Shown here piece after piece: positions 1 through 8,941 of a stretch of 64,000 nt of DNA. Under the pieces are notes generated by a model, which ran no database searches, was not told the origin of the DNA, and worked only from the letters and a program-made list of their open reading frames with translations. This DNA comes from Candidatus Micrarchaeum acidiphilum ARMAN-2 (lineage in GTDB: Archaea; Micrarchaeota; Micrarchaeia; Micrarchaeales; Micrarchaeaceae): NCBI GenBank assembly GCA_009387755.1, contig GG697241.1, forward strand, positions 62,001 to 126,000, given 5' to 3'. The position numbers were made by a program, and so were the translations under genes. Position 1 is the stretch's first letter, and every line of letters starts with the position of its first letter.

Positions 1-724
1 CGACCTCTTGAAGGCGCTTCTCGTTGCCTTCTGCCGTGAGCGCAAATATGTCCTTGAACGTGACCTTGTATTTTGCCATTATCGGAAGCGATATGGCCCA
101 CTTCTTGGCCGCGGATCCGAACGCGACGCTGCCTTTTTCTACGCTGACCCTCCATTCCTTCAGGAATTCCTCAGGAGCATACTGCTCTATGAGCTTGTCT
201 ATGTCATTGACCAGCTTCTGGAGCCTCTCGAAGGTTTGCTCCTGGGTAAGCCTTAGCTCGGTTATCAGCCTGTCAACCTTGTTCACGAACAGGACCGGCT
301 TGGCCTTCTCCTTGAGCGCCTGGCGCAGCACGGTCTCGGTCTGCGGCATTATGCCCTCGACGGGGTCCACGACCAGCACTACGCCGTCGACGGCCCTCAT
401 TGACCTCGTTACGTGGCCTCCGAAGTCGACGTGGCCCGGAGTGTCTATCAGGTTTATTATGTAATCCTTTCCGTTGTAATCGAAACCCAGCGATATGTCT
501 GCAGATTTTATGGTCATTCTCCTGTCTTTTTCTATCGCTTCGTAGTTTGTGTAGAGTACGTCCCCCGCAACCGCCTTGGATATTAGGCCGGCCCTCGCGA
601 GCAGCGAGTCTGTAAGCGTAGTTTTACCGTGGTGAACGTGCGCAATTATGGCTACGTTTCTGATGCGGTCCTCCTCCTTCATCATTTTTGCTATTTCCTC
701 AACTACGTACTCTTTCCTAACCAT
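1..724 (-). CDS. fusA: translation elongation factor 2 (aEF-2), N-terminal part, cut by window edge
   Basis: This is the GTPase that drives ribosomal translocation. About 241 N-terminal residues are visible, covering most of the G domain, and the gene runs off the window. Seen: a P-loop reading AHVHHGKTT, switch I region reading DRRMTIKSAD, the DTPGHVDFGG motif, then NKVDRLI, the guanine-specificity motif. The start at 724 follows an AGGTG ribosome site, 12 bases after the uS7 stop, so it is the last visible gene of the eL30-uS12-uS7 operon. Oddities: the P-loop Asp usual in translational GTPases (AHxDHGK) is His, the acidic residue after HVDFGG is His, and the usual RGITI reads RRMTI. Orthology is secure from the overall match and gene order; a divergent paralogue is possible because domains II-V cannot be seen. 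Confidence 0.95.
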   Translation of the reverse strand, partial: MVRKEYVVEEIAKMMKEEDRIRNVAIIAHVHHGKTTLTDSLLARAGLISKAVAGDVLYTNYEAIEKDRRMTIKSADISLGFDYNGKDYIINLIDTPGHVDFGGHVTRSMRAVDGVVLVVDPVEGIMPQTETVLRQALKEKAKPVLFVNKVDRLITELRLTQEQTFERLQKLVNDIDKLIEQYAPEEFLKEWRVSVEKGSVAFGSAAKKWAISLPIMAKYKVTFKDIFALTAEGNEKRLQEV

Positions 725-736
725 AAAAAGCACCTA

Positions 737-1450
737 TTACTTCGCGCTCCTTGCCATGCGCTCGATCTCGTTCTTCCTCTTTATTGCATAGCTGTTTATG
801 TCGTTCTTTGCAGCCAGAATAAGCTCGTTGGCTAGCGCCTCGCTTATAGTCTTCTTGCTCCCGAATGCACCTATTATGGATGCCGTGGCTATGTTCCTTA
901 GTGCTATGTCTAGCCTTCTGCTGGCGCTTATGTCCACAGGTATGTTAGACACCGTGCCGCCCTGCCTTATCCTTGTGGTGTCCTCTATGGGCGCGCTGTT
1001 TTCAAGCGCCATTATAAGCAGCTGGAGAGGGTTCTCCTTTGTGTCCCTGTGCACAGAATCAAATGCGCTTTCTATAACGTGCATGACCTTTATCTTCTTG
1101 CCTTGCAGCCTTCCCTTGGTCCTTATTACGTGGCCGCCTATCTTCTTTCCGGTTCCGCCGCGCATCATGGCGTTTTCAAGGCGCTCCACTATGTTCATGC
1201 CGGCCTTTGAAAACATCTTCTTGCTGGTTCTCCTGAAAGTTGACGGGAATGCAAGCGGCTTTAGATTTATGTAGTTCCTAAGGCTAAGGTCCTCGACCTT
1301 TACGTCGTACGAGTACTTGTCGAAGAGCTGCTGCTCCTTCTTGCTGAACTTGTTGCTTGGTAAGGGCGCCTTGCGCTTCGGCGCTGCTCTTGATTTCTTT
1401 GCGGGCTTCGCCTTCTCTTCAGCTTTGTTCTCGGTCTTAGCTTCTGCCAT
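737..1450 (-). CDS. rps7: 30S ribosomal protein uS7
   Basis: Small-subunit protein that nucleates the 30S head and contacts mRNA and tRNA near the E site. The 237-residue product has an Ala/Lys-rich N-terminal extension of about 45 residues, then the conserved archaeal core (GKKIGGHVIRTKGRLQGKK, then a region around IRQGGTVSNIPVDISASRR) and the usual basic C-terminal helix. Length is close to archaeal orthologues, which are longer than bacterial S7. It lies 15 bases downstream of uS12 and just before EF-2, the classic str-operon order. The ATG at 1450 is preceded by TGATC, a partial Shine-Dalgarno match. Confidence 0.97.
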   Translation of the reverse strand: MAEAKTENKAEEKAKPAKKSRAAPKRKAPLPSNKFSKKEQQLFDKYSYDVKVEDLSLRNYINLKPLAFPSTFRRTSKKMFSKAGMNIVERLENAMMRGGTGKKIGGHVIRTKGRLQGKKIKVMHVIESAFDSVHRDTKENPLQLLIMALENSAPIEDTTRIRQGGTVSNIPVDISASRRLDIALRNIATASIIGAFGSKKTISEALANELILAAKNDINSYAIKRKNEIERMARSAK

Positions 1451-1465
1451 GCGATCATTTCAAGA

Positions 1466-1894
1466 TTATCTCTTTGGCTTTTCCTTCCTGCCTTTTATGA
1501 TTTCTTTCATGTTTGCGTTGTTTACTTCGACTACTTTGTACTTCATCCCGGGTATGCACCCCATTTGGCCTCTCTGCGATCCGCCCAGGCCTTCTATGGT
1601 GACCTCATCGTGCTCGTCTATGAAATTTACGGCGCCGTCGCCTGGCACGAATGCGCCAACAACCTTTCCATTCTTTATGAGCTGCACGCGCACGCACTTT
1701 ATCTGGCCGGAGTGCGGCTGTTTTTGCTCCACCGCAAATTTTTGCAGAACCAGACCCTTCGCGCGAGGAACCGTCCCTACCGGATCGTACTTCTGCTTTA
1801 GATGGAGCTTTTTCCTCTTGAGCCATTTCTTAAGCATTCTTTGGTGCTTCCTTGACCTTACAAGCTTCCTTGCTGCGAATTCACCGTTTGGCAT
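1466..1894 (-). CDS. rps12: 30S ribosomal protein uS12
   Basis: Decoding-centre protein of the 30S subunit. The 142-residue product begins [11 protein letters not shown] and carries the archaeal/eukaryotic-type core, including [33 protein letters not shown] and a region near residue 105 with [16 protein letters not shown]. The loop corresponding to the bacterial PNSALRK segment reads PHSGQIKC, typical of the archaeal branch. GTGAT sits upstream of the ATG. It lies between eL30 and uS7 in the same direction. In many archaea nusA separates eL30 from uS12; here only about 30 bases lie between them. Confidence 0.97.
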   Translation of the reverse strand: MPNGEFAARKLVRSRKHQRMLKKWLKRKKLHLKQKYDPVGTVPRAKGLVLQKFAVEQKQPHSGQIKCVRVQLIKNGKVVGAFVPGDGAVNFIDEHDEVTIEGLGGSQRGQMGCIPGMKYKVVEVNNANMKEIIKGRKEKPKR

Positions 1895-1925
1895 TATTTA
1901 TCACGATTTTTAAAATTTTAAAGCG

Positions 1926-2219
1926 TTAAATATTTAATATATTCGAGTTTCCGGCTTCTATTATTGCGAGCGTTGATACGGAGTACGGTTTGCCGCACAC
2001 TGCACCGAGCTCTATTGGGTTCCCTGTAAAGGTTATTACCTTGACGCCCCCCAGCTTTGCCAGGTGGTTTATGTCCATCTTACTGGAATCAGAGCTTGTT
2101 GCGGCAACTATGACTAGCTTTGCCTTGTCGGTCTTCAGGGCCCTTATTACCTCGTTGGCGCCGATTGCGGTCTTTCCACTATCGACCGCTAGCCTTATAT
2201 CACTGTTTAAATCTGCCAT
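1926..2219 (-). CDS. rpl30e: 50S ribosomal protein eL30
   Basis: Archaeal/eukaryotic ribosomal protein of the L7Ae/L30e RNA-binding fold. The 97-residue product shows the family pattern: an N-terminal segment with DIRLAVDSGKTAIGANEVIR, then AKLVIVAATSSDSSKMDI and the C-terminal AVCGKPYSVSTLAIIEAGNS. Length fits the family (about 95-105). It is the first gene of the visible str-type operon, and an AT-rich gap of about 110 bases upstream separates it from the signal peptidase gene and must hold its promoter. Confidence 0.93.
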   Translation of the reverse strand: MADLNSDIRLAVDSGKTAIGANEVIRALKTDKAKLVIVAATSSDSSKMDINHLAKLGGVKVITFTGNPIELGAVCGKPYSVSTLAIIEAGNSNILNI

Positions 2220-2328
2220 AATGTCACGTATAAATTTAACGCCTTAAAGAAGCGAACATCTACAAATAAGCATTATAGATTAGATAGAAAATTATATATA
2301 ATTATTGAATGGCTGCGGAGCCGTCAAT
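2220..2328. promoter_or_regulatory. intergenic promoter region of the eL30 operon
   Basis: A 109-base AT-rich gap between two minus-strand genes. It contains TATAAATTTAA-type sequence near 2231 and a perfect palindrome AATTATATATAATT near 2290-2303. The first may serve as a TATA element for the eL30 operon. The second lies just downstream of the signal peptidase stop and could mark its transcript end or simply reflect AT bias. No gene is seen here. Confidence 0.4.
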
Positions 2329-3354
2329 TCAGTGTATTACCGTGCTGTTGCAGCCTGCAGGCTGTGACAGGTCGCCGCTTATTATGAGCTTTATGTATCC
2401 CAGATATGGGACTGACGCAACCACATATCCGCTGACCTCGCTTTGGTTGGAGGGCACATTCATGTACTGCATGTCCAATCCGGGATTGTTGTCCCCTTTT
2501 GTCAGCATGTAGTATTCGCCGCTTGCGTTCAGTATTGCGTATACCCTATGGACTATGTAAAGATCGCCTTCCTTGTAGAACTGGTCTTCCGGCAGCGTCC
2601 TGTACACTATTATGGTATTGCCCCTGTCTCCACTTATTGTGGTGTTCGCTATTGATATCGAGTTCGTATACGCCTCTTCGGCCGTGGTTCCGTTGGCGTA
2701 TTTTATTTCCCTGGTGCCGCAGCGATACTTTATGGGATAGCTGGATTCCGTGCCGTAAGGCACTATTTCGCCCCCAGAGGGAGAAGAGCGGTACAGTCCG
2801 ACTATATAGCCAGGCTTGACTATTTGTGATATGCTGAGCATACCGGCGCTGTAGTTATAGGCCACGCATGAGAGCGAGCTGCTCTCCGAAAACGATGCTA
2901 TATCGTTTGCTAGCGCGGTTGAGACGCTGATTATTGGCGCATGAATCTGCGAGATGTTCTGGATGCCATGCAGTACTATTAGGTCGCCGCGTGAAAGCGT
3001 TGGCAGCATGCTGCAGCTCGGCACTACGTCTACTGGATTGTTCGTCTGGAGTATGGCCTGGAGTGCGAACCATACTACAACCACCACGAGTATAGCCACT
3101 GCTATCTCGAATATGCTCTTTTTGTACCCTTCTTCATTGGTGCCGTTTACCAGTTCCAGCCCTATTATTACGATTATCAGGAAGAATACTGCGAGACCCA
3201 GTATGAAGGAAAACTCCCGTATTCTCTGCAGTACTATGTACAAAATGAATAGTATTATGAGAAGTGCATATAATGGCAGTGTCGGGATTGGGGCCTTTTC
3301 GCCGCCGCGAGACGGCTGCTGCTTCCTGATTGCTTTAGTTTTTCTTCTTGCCAA
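2329..3354 (-). CDS. signal peptidase I family serine protease (S26), multi-spanning
   Basis: Membrane-bound protease that removes signal peptides from exported proteins. The catalytic serine box reads PSCSMLPTLSRGDLIV at residues 112-127, with Ser115 before Met as the likely nucleophile. The second region reads GDLYIVHRVYAI with His269 where bacteria have the catalytic Lys, as in archaeal and ER enzymes, and KGDNN at 286-290 supplies the conserved Asp. Three hydrophobic segments precede the catalytic box (about 27-43, 48-68 and 82-102), more than the single anchor usual for this family. About 140 residues lie between the Ser and His boxes, longer than in typical archaeal enzymes, with several N-x-S/T sequons. 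It sits 9 bases downstream of smc. Family assignment is firm; the insert is unexplained. Confidence 0.85.
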   Translation of the reverse strand: MARRKTKAIRKQQPSRGGEKAPIPTLPLYALLIILFILYIVLQRIREFSFILGLAVFFLIIVIIGLELVNGTNEEGYKKSIFEIAVAILVVVVVWFALQAILQTNNPVDVVPSCSMLPTLSRGDLIVLHGIQNISQIHAPIISVSTALANDIASFSESSSLSCVAYNYSAGMLSISQIVKPGYIVGLYRSSPSGGEIVPYGTESSYPIKYRCGTREIKYANGTTAEEAYTNSISIANTTISGDRGNTIIVYRTLPEDQFYKEGDLYIVHRVYAILNASGEYYMLTKGDNNPGLDMQYMNVPSNQSEVSGYVVASVPYLGYIKLIISGDLSQPAGCNSTVIH

Positions 3355-3363
3355 AAAAGCACC

Positions 3364-6300
3364 TTACTTGTTCTGCAGGCCTACAAGCTGTATTCCAACT
3401 ACCTTGGACTCGTTATTCTGCTTGACCACGCCTATGGCGGTGTCTGCTCCAGCGATCATGGAGTCGTTGTGGCTCACTACCAAAAACTGTGATTTTGAGC
3501 CGCCCATTTCCTTTATCAGGTTCGACAGCTTCTTAGAGTTTTCCTTGTCCAGTGACGCGTCTATTTCGTCGAATATGTAGAACTGCAGCGGGTTCTGCAT
3601 GAGTATTGCAAATATCAGTATAAGAAGCGCGAATGCCTTTTCCCCTCCGGACATCTGGTCGGAGCTGTGCTCTGCGCCGCCATCCTTCGGCGCAATCTTT
3701 ATTGAAAGGCCGGATTCGAATATGTCTTTCGGGTTTTCCAGCTCCAGATGAGCGTAAACGCCCATTGAGCGGCTGTAAAGCTGCTGGAAGTATTTGTTAA
3801 CGCTTTCGAACGTGCGGTTGAATACGCTTACCTTCTTGTCCTCCAGCTCGCTTATCATGTTCATTATTGAGCTTTTCTCATTCTCGAGAACAATCAGCTT
3901 GTTTGTCACTTCCTCCACATCCTTAGACTTCTGATCATAGGCGGCCGGCGCCATCATGTTAACATTGCCGAGCCTTTCAAGCTCGCTTTTTGCCGAGGCA
4001 AGGCGGACTTCTATGTCCTGCAAGCCCCCGTCTATGGTTTTCGCTTCCGCGTATCCCGCAAGTTCGGACTTTATATCTGCAAGCCTTGTTTCTTGCTGGG
4101 CCTTCTTCGTCTCCGCGACGGCGATCTCCCTTGATGCCTTTTCAAACTCTGCGGCTATCCTTCCTTTGTCAAAGCCTAGCTTAGACATTTTCTGATCTAT
4201 CTCGTTCATCTTGCCGTAGAGCTGGCTTGAACCGGTGTCGTGTGTTTTTATTTCCTGCGCGAGCTTTTCCTTTTCTTTGACGCAAGAGGCGAGCTGCGAA
4301 GAACTCTCCCGCTTTTCGCGTTCCTGCTTTGCAGATTCGGCCTTTTTGCTTTCCAGCTCAGAGCTCAGCTCGTCCAGGCGTTTTTCCAGCATGTCGTTCT
4401 CCTTGCCCAGCGAAGCCAGGTCTATTTTTAATTTCTCAAGGTCCCTGCGCAAAGACTTCTGGAACTCCATCTCGCTCTTCTTAATGTCCTGGTTTTTCCC
4501 GCTCGCCATTCCGCTGATGGCTGAATATAATATGGCATTCTCTTTCTTTATGTCCTCGAGTCGCGCCTCCACATCCGCCTTCCTGTGCATTAGCTTGTCA
4601 AGCCTTGATTGCAGGCTGGCTTTCTGCAATCCTTGCGATTCTATGCCCTTCTTTTGGCTTGCTATCTCAGCTTCAGATTTCTGCAGGTCTGAAGACAGGT
4701 GCTTTATCTCAGATTCTGCACTCAAAAGGCTTACCTGGATTTCCCCGAGCTTCCTCGATTCGGAATCGATAGCCGACCTTGTTGAGTCGTAAAACGCGCG
4801 GAGATCTAGCTTTTTCTTGTTGAAAGCGTCGAGCTCCTGCGTGAATTTTTTCTGGTTGTGGACTGCCTTTATCTGCCCTCCGGTAACTACTCCAGATTGT
4901 TCTACGAGCTCGCCTTCCAAGGTTACGAACCTGTGCTTTCCAAGACCCAGTCTTTTAGCGGATTCTATCCTGTCTATTATGAAGGTGTTGGAAAATATGA
5001 AGGTAAAGGCATCCTTGAGCTTTGGATCAAACCGCACGTGCTTTATCAGCGGGTCCATGCTAGGGTTATCCTGCTCTATTTCCCTTACTCTTATTTCTTT
5101 TAGCGGTATAAATGATGCACGGCCCATCGCCTTCTCTTTGAGCAGCGATATTGCCTCTGACGCCGCCTTCATGTCCTCTACTATGAAATAATTTAGCCTT
5201 GAGATGGAAGATGCATATATTGCGCTGGAGTACTTTTCATCGAAATCGCACAGATCGTAGGCCCTGCCGTAAAATTTGCCCGAAAGCCCAGACTGGAGCG
5301 CTTCCGACACCTTCGCCTGTGTGCCGCCGTATGTGGCTATTTGCTCGCGCAGTTCGATTATGGCGGAATCTATTCCGTTCTGTTCCTTTTCGTTTGATTC
5401 GAGCTCTGACCTCATGCCTGATATCTTTGATTTGCATGCCTCGGCCTCGCGACTGGACTCAGTTCGGGCTTTTTCGAGCGCCTTAAGTCTTGATCTGATT
5501 GCTTCTGCTTCAGACTCTCTGGCGCCTAGAGATTCGAACGACTCCTTGATTTTGGCCTCTATGTCAGATATCTGGGCCTTTATTGAAGAGATCTCGTTTG
5601 AGCTTTCGCCGGACTCTGCCGCAAGCTTTTCCATCAGTATCCGGTTCTGCTCATATTTTTTTGTATTTTTCTCGAAGTCTGCAAGGTCAAACGACATATA
5701 TTCGTCCTTGAGCTTAGCGGATTTTTCTGATATCTGAGCTTCTATGTCCTTTATCTTTGCGGCGTTGAGCTGCCTTTGCTCGGATATTTTTTCCTTTTCC
5801 CCTGTCAGCGACGCAATCGAAGCGCCCAGACCTGATATGTTGTCTTCGCAATTCTTTATTTTGGAGTCCAAAACCGCCATTTGCCGCTCTATTGCCTCTA
5901 TTTTCTTGTTGGTATCGTTCACCTCTATAGACCTTTCGTTAAGTTTGTTTGATATGGAGGCCTTTTCGCGGGAGAGTTCAAGGAGCTCTTCATCGAGCTT
6001 TGATTTTTCTGCGTTGAGTGAATCGAGTTGCTTTTTTCCGAGGTAAAGGGATTCCACGACCTTGCTGTATTCGTTTTCCACGTCGTTTTCCCTCGCCTTA
6101 AGTATTGTGTAGTTGAGGTCTTTTATCAGCGAATTTAGCGCTATGTATTTTTCTGCACTTTCTTTCTCCCTTTTCAGCTCGTTGAGGAAACCTTGGCGCT
6201 CGTGCAGCTGTATTTTTGCGCCGTTGATTTTTTCTTCCACCTTTTCGAGTTCCTTTAGCGCAGCGACCTTTTTGCTATCGAATTCTTCTATGCCGGCTGC

Positions 6301-6765
6301 TATATCTATAAGGCCACGACGCTCCTTATGATTAAGTTCGCTTATCCTGGCGATTTCCCCTTGGGCTATCGTGTTGGTCTCATTTATATAGCAACCGTAC
6401 GAATGCAGGGTTTCCAGTATTTCCTGCCTGGAGGACCTTCTGTCGTTAAGCTTGTACTTTATTTTCCCATTTGAAAAAACTACTCGCTTTATCTTGATTT
6501 CTTTGTCTCCCCCTAGAAATATGGTTACGTAGGAGTAGTTGGCCTTTCCCTTGCTTGATGCGCCCCTGCTTATCAGGTCAGTAGTCGCATGGGCCCGGAT
6601 CCTCTTGAGCGAGCTTTCACCAAATCCAAAAAGTATTGAATCAAATATGTTAGACTTGCCTGATCCGTTGGGCCCTATAATGCAGTTGAAGCCGCGGCTG
6701 AAACGTATGACCGAGTGCCTGAAAGACTTGAAGTTGTGTATTATTACCTTGTCAACATACAGCAT
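3364..6765 (-). CDS. smc: chromosome segregation protein SMC
   Basis: ATP-driven DNA-organising protein that dimerises and loops chromosomal DNA. The 1133-residue product has Walker A GPNGSGKSN at 31-39, a long coiled coil (about 160-475), a hinge near 480-640 (starting around LSGKFYGRAYDLCDF), a second coiled coil, the ABC signature MSGGEKAFALL and Walker B FYIFDEIDASLD near the C-terminus. Length is normal for archaeal/bacterial SMC, slightly short. No scpA or scpB gene is adjacent; the neighbours are a signal peptidase (downstream) and a membrane protease (upstream). Rad50 is excluded because the Rad50 zinc hook CxxC is absent and an SMC-type hinge is present. Confidence 0.96.
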   Translation of the reverse strand: MLYVDKVIIHNFKSFRHSVIRFSRGFNCIIGPNGSGKSNIFDSILFGFGESSLKRIRAHATTDLISRGASSKGKANYSYVTIFLGGDKEIKIKRVVFSNGKIKYKLNDRRSSRQEILETLHSYGCYINETNTIAQGEIARISELNHKERRGLIDIAAGIEEFDSKKVAALKELEKVEEKINGAKIQLHERQGFLNELKREKESAEKYIALNSLIKDLNYTILKARENDVENEYSKVVESLYLGKKQLDSLNAEKSKLDEELLELSREKASISNKLNERSIEVNDTNKKIEAIERQMAVLDSKIKNCEDNISGLGASIASLTGEKEKISEQRQLNAAKIKDIEAQISEKSAKLKDEYMSFDLADFEKNTKKYEQNRILMEKLAAESGESSNEISSIKAQISDIEAKIKESFESLGARESEAEAIRSRLKALEKARTESSREAEACKSKISGMRSELESNEKEQNGIDSAIIELREQIATYGGTQAKVSEALQSGLSGKFYGRAYDLCDFDEKYSSAIYASSISRLNYFIVEDMKAASEAISLLKEKAMGRASFIPLKEIRVREIEQDNPSMDPLIKHVRFDPKLKDAFTFIFSNTFIIDRIESAKRLGLGKHRFVTLEGELVEQSGVVTGGQIKAVHNQKKFTQELDAFNKKKLDLRAFYDSTRSAIDSESRKLGEIQVSLLSAESEIKHLSSDLQKSEAEIASQKKGIESQGLQKASLQSRLDKLMHRKADVEARLEDIKKENAILYSAISGMASGKNQDIKKSEMEFQKSLRRDLEKLKIDLASLGKENDMLEKRLDELSSELESKKAESAKQEREKRESSSQLASCVKEKEKLAQEIKTHDTGSSQLYGKMNEIDQKMSKLGFDKGRIAAEFEKASREIAVAETKKAQQETRLADIKSELAGYAEAKTIDGGLQDIEVRLASAKSELERLGNVNMMAPAAYDQKSKDVEEVTNKLIVLENEKSSIMNMISELEDKKVSVFNRTFESVNKYFQQLYSRSMGVYAHLELENPKDIFESGLSIKIAPKDGGAEHSSDQMSGGEKAFALLILIFAILMQNPLQFYIFDEIDASLDKENSKKLSNLIKEMGGSKSQFLVVSHNDSMIAGADTAIGVVKQNNESKVVGIQLVGLQNK

Positions 6766-6818
6766 TGAAGCACCGGCAGACTATTTGCTCAATTAAAGCT
6801 TTTAGAATTTCCTTTATT

Positions 6819-7919
6819 TTAGGCTTTCTGGGCATAGGAAGATTTTGACTTGGACATATGCAGCGCAATGAACGATTCCAAATGCTGGCGTGATATAAAT
6901 CCTGCAAGGCTGCCTTTTTTTGTTACTGCAACGATATTCGTCTCATAGGTCTGCATTTTTTCCATTGCCGTGTAGAGTTTCGAGTCCGAGGCTATGGCAG
7001 GTATTTGCACGCTGAAGCGGCTTATTGGAGTTGACAGTATAGAATCTGTTGTTTTATATGAAGAGCTTAGCGGAAGGCGTGACAGCACATAATAGTTGGA
7101 GCCGTCCTTGGATATGACTGTTGTCGTGTGCTTTTTCATTATTTTGTAGTACAGCTCGCCCACGGGAGTTTCCTTGTCTGCATATATGTAGTTCTTATCC
7201 ATAAGTTTGAATGCAGATATGTCTGATGTGTATTCTTTTATGTAGGCGGATTGGAGCTCGGCCTGTGCGCCGCCATAAAGGAATATGGCTATGAATACTT
7301 CGAAGAATATCACTATCTCCTTATATATCAGGGAATAGCTTTCCATGCCCACGAACACTATTGTAAAGAGTATGAATGCCACAGTTATGAAGTTGCTGAC
7401 CTTTACCGTCTTTATGGTCGCCTTCAGGAAGCTGTTTTTCTTCTGCAGGTAGCTGCGAAGAACTCTGCCCCCGTCTAGCGGAAACCATGGCAGTATGTTC
7501 GAAACTGCCAGCAGGAGGTTCAGCACAAAAAGCAGTTGCACGATGTATTTTACTATCCCGCCTGGTATGAATATCACCAGCATACCGAATACGAATGCCA
7601 TCAGGAAACTTGACACCGGTCCTGCCAGCGATATTTTGAGCTCCATCTGGGGGGATATGTTATCCATGTCTATTACTGATCCGCCGCCAAGCGGATATAG
7701 TATTATTTTTTGTACAGGTATTTTGTTGTGCTTGGCTGTTATCGAATGCGACAGCTCGTGCAAGAATACGCATAGGAACAAAAGCACTAGTACAACGAAC
7801 AACAGTATGCCTATGAAAACCGAGTATATCAAGGCAAAAAGGAGCAGCAGGATAAACGTCCAATGTAATTGTATGTTTATTCCGGCCACCTTGAATAGCC
7901 TGGGCGAATTAGAAGCCAT
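6819..7919 (-). CDS. site-2 protease family membrane metallopeptidase (M50) with CBS domains
   Basis: Predicted intramembrane zinc protease. The HELSH motif at residues 54-58 (HExxH) supplies two zinc ligands and the catalytic Glu; LPWFPLDGG near residue 146 is the second family motif with the third ligand, Asp. Around six hydrophobic segments fill the first 230 residues. The C-terminal part (about 240-360) looks like a CBS pair, which in this family usually senses nucleotides. The length of 366 fits archaeal M50/CBS proteins. It lies upstream of smc on the same strand with a 53-base gap. Its substrate is unknown. Confidence 0.88.
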   Translation of the reverse strand: MASNSPRLFKVAGINIQLHWTFILLLLFALIYSVFIGILLFVVLVLLFLCVFLHELSHSITAKHNKIPVQKIILYPLGGGSVIDMDNISPQMELKISLAGPVSSFLMAFVFGMLVIFIPGGIVKYIVQLLFVLNLLLAVSNILPWFPLDGGRVLRSYLQKKNSFLKATIKTVKVSNFITVAFILFTIVFVGMESYSLIYKEIVIFFEVFIAIFLYGGAQAELQSAYIKEYTSDISAFKLMDKNYIYADKETPVGELYYKIMKKHTTTVISKDGSNYYVLSRLPLSSSYKTTDSILSTPISRFSVQIPAIASDSKLYTAMEKMQTYETNIVAVTKKGSLAGFISRQHLESFIALHMSKSKSSYAQKA

Positions 7920-7995
7920 TATATCAACTGATTATAATAACATTATTATTTATCCTTTTTTCTTTATTTAGAGTTAATGCTTCGGGGCAACGGTT

Positions 7996-8754
7996 ATGAT
8001 AGAGTTAAGTGGCGCCAAGTTTTTGTACGAAAAGCCCGCCATGGTAGTTTCTGAGGGCAGGAAAAAATACCTGCTCGTTGGAGACATACACATAGGCAAT
8101 GAAAGAAAGCTGGCTGAGGCAGGCGTGCATGCGCATGACCTGCCACACTACATGGCCAGCGAAATAGACTCGCTGGCTGCCGAGAACCATGCAGGAACGG
8201 TTGTACTCATGGGAGACATTAAGGACAGCCTGTTGAGGCCTGACAAATCCGAAAAGAGGCAGTTGGATGAATTTTTTTACGCGCTGTCAAAATACGACTT
8301 GAAGGCCATAAGGGGCAATCACGATAGCTACATGGGCTCGTTCGGCGGAGTGGAATGGGTTGATGAATTTTTAACAGAAGACTTTGCCATGATGCACGGC
8401 CATAAGTGGCCATCTGAAACAGCCATGGAAAGAAGGGTGATCATTACAGCGCACAACCATATCGCTGTGGAAATAAAAGACAGAAACGGCAGGACTCGCA
8501 ATGAAAAGGCGTGGCTCGTGACTGCCGCGAACGACGCAAATATAGACAAATTTTACGAGCGCCATAGGGCGGGATACTGCGTTACCATGCCAGCATTCAA
8601 CAACTTCATTACTGGAATGCCAGTAAATAGGGGCTTTTCGGACCGGTCGAACATAAGCCCGCTGTTCAGGAACTCGCTTTTTGACTACGAAAGAGGCAGG
8701 GTCTTTACCCTTAGGGGCGAATTCCTGGGGTTTGTAAAGGACATCAGGGGCTGA
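7996..8754 (+). CDS. calcineurin-like metallophosphoesterase
   Basis: Predicted metal-dependent phosphoesterase of the archaeal ICC-like group. All family blocks are visible in order: GDIHIG (Asp30, His32), MGDIKD near 74, RGNHDSY near 112, HGHKW near 137 and AHNHI near 152, supplying the two-metal site. The 252-residue length fits the single-domain group. In many archaea this family is encoded next to Lhr-type helicases; here the helicase is at the other end of the window. It converges on rpoK, with stops 1 base apart. Substrate unknown. Confidence 0.85.
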   Translation: MIELSGAKFLYEKPAMVVSEGRKKYLLVGDIHIGNERKLAEAGVHAHDLPHYMASEIDSLAAENHAGTVVLMGDIKDSLLRPDKSEKRQLDEFFYALSKYDLKAIRGNHDSYMGSFGGVEWVDEFLTEDFAMMHGHKWPSETAMERRVIITAHNHIAVEIKDRNGRTRNEKAWLVTAANDANIDKFYERHRAGYCVTMPAFNNFITGMPVNRGFSDRSNISPLFRNSLFDYERGRVFTLRGEFLGFVKDIRG

Positions 8755-8755
8755 A

Positions 8756-8929
8756 TTACTCTCTTATTATGGTTATTGGTATTATGTCCTTTTCGAATTC
8801 GATTTCGGCAAGGTCAAGCGGATCTGATATTTCCTTTGGCACTTTTATCAGTGGCGGGGCCCCGTGGGCGAGCTGCAGTGCCCTAGCACCTATTACCCTT
8901 GCCTTTTCAAATTTTGTATAGTTTTCCAT
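8756..8929 (-). CDS. rpoK: DNA-directed RNA polymerase subunit K (Rpo6)
   Basis: Small archaeal RNA polymerase subunit homologous to eukaryotic Rpb6 and bacterial omega, stabilising the clamp. The 57-residue product reads YTKFEKARVIGARALQLAHG, then the DPLDLAEIEFEKDIIPITIIR end that is diagnostic of the family. A GTG three codons upstream (8938) is possible, but GTGAT lies at the right distance before the ATG at 8929, so the ATG is chosen. It is 12 bases downstream of the geranylgeranyl reductase gene in the same direction, rather than in a ribosomal operon. Confidence 0.95.
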   Translation of the reverse strand: MENYTKFEKARVIGARALQLAHGAPPLIKVPKEISDPLDLAEIEFEKDIIPITIIRE

Positions 8930-8941
8930 AAAAATCACATT

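Noticed and set aside
1317..1913. Long plus-strand open frames opposite uS7 and uS12
   Set aside because: They are antisense to two certain ribosomal protein genes and show no family resemblance or ribosome site.
2290..2303. AATTATATATAATT palindrome
   Set aside because: Made only of A and T in a very AT-rich gap; symmetry is likely by chance or just a promoter or terminator element.
4235..5191. Plus-strand open frames inside smc
   Set aside because: Ser-rich mirror frames of the coiled coil codons; the minus-strand SMC is unbroken and complete.
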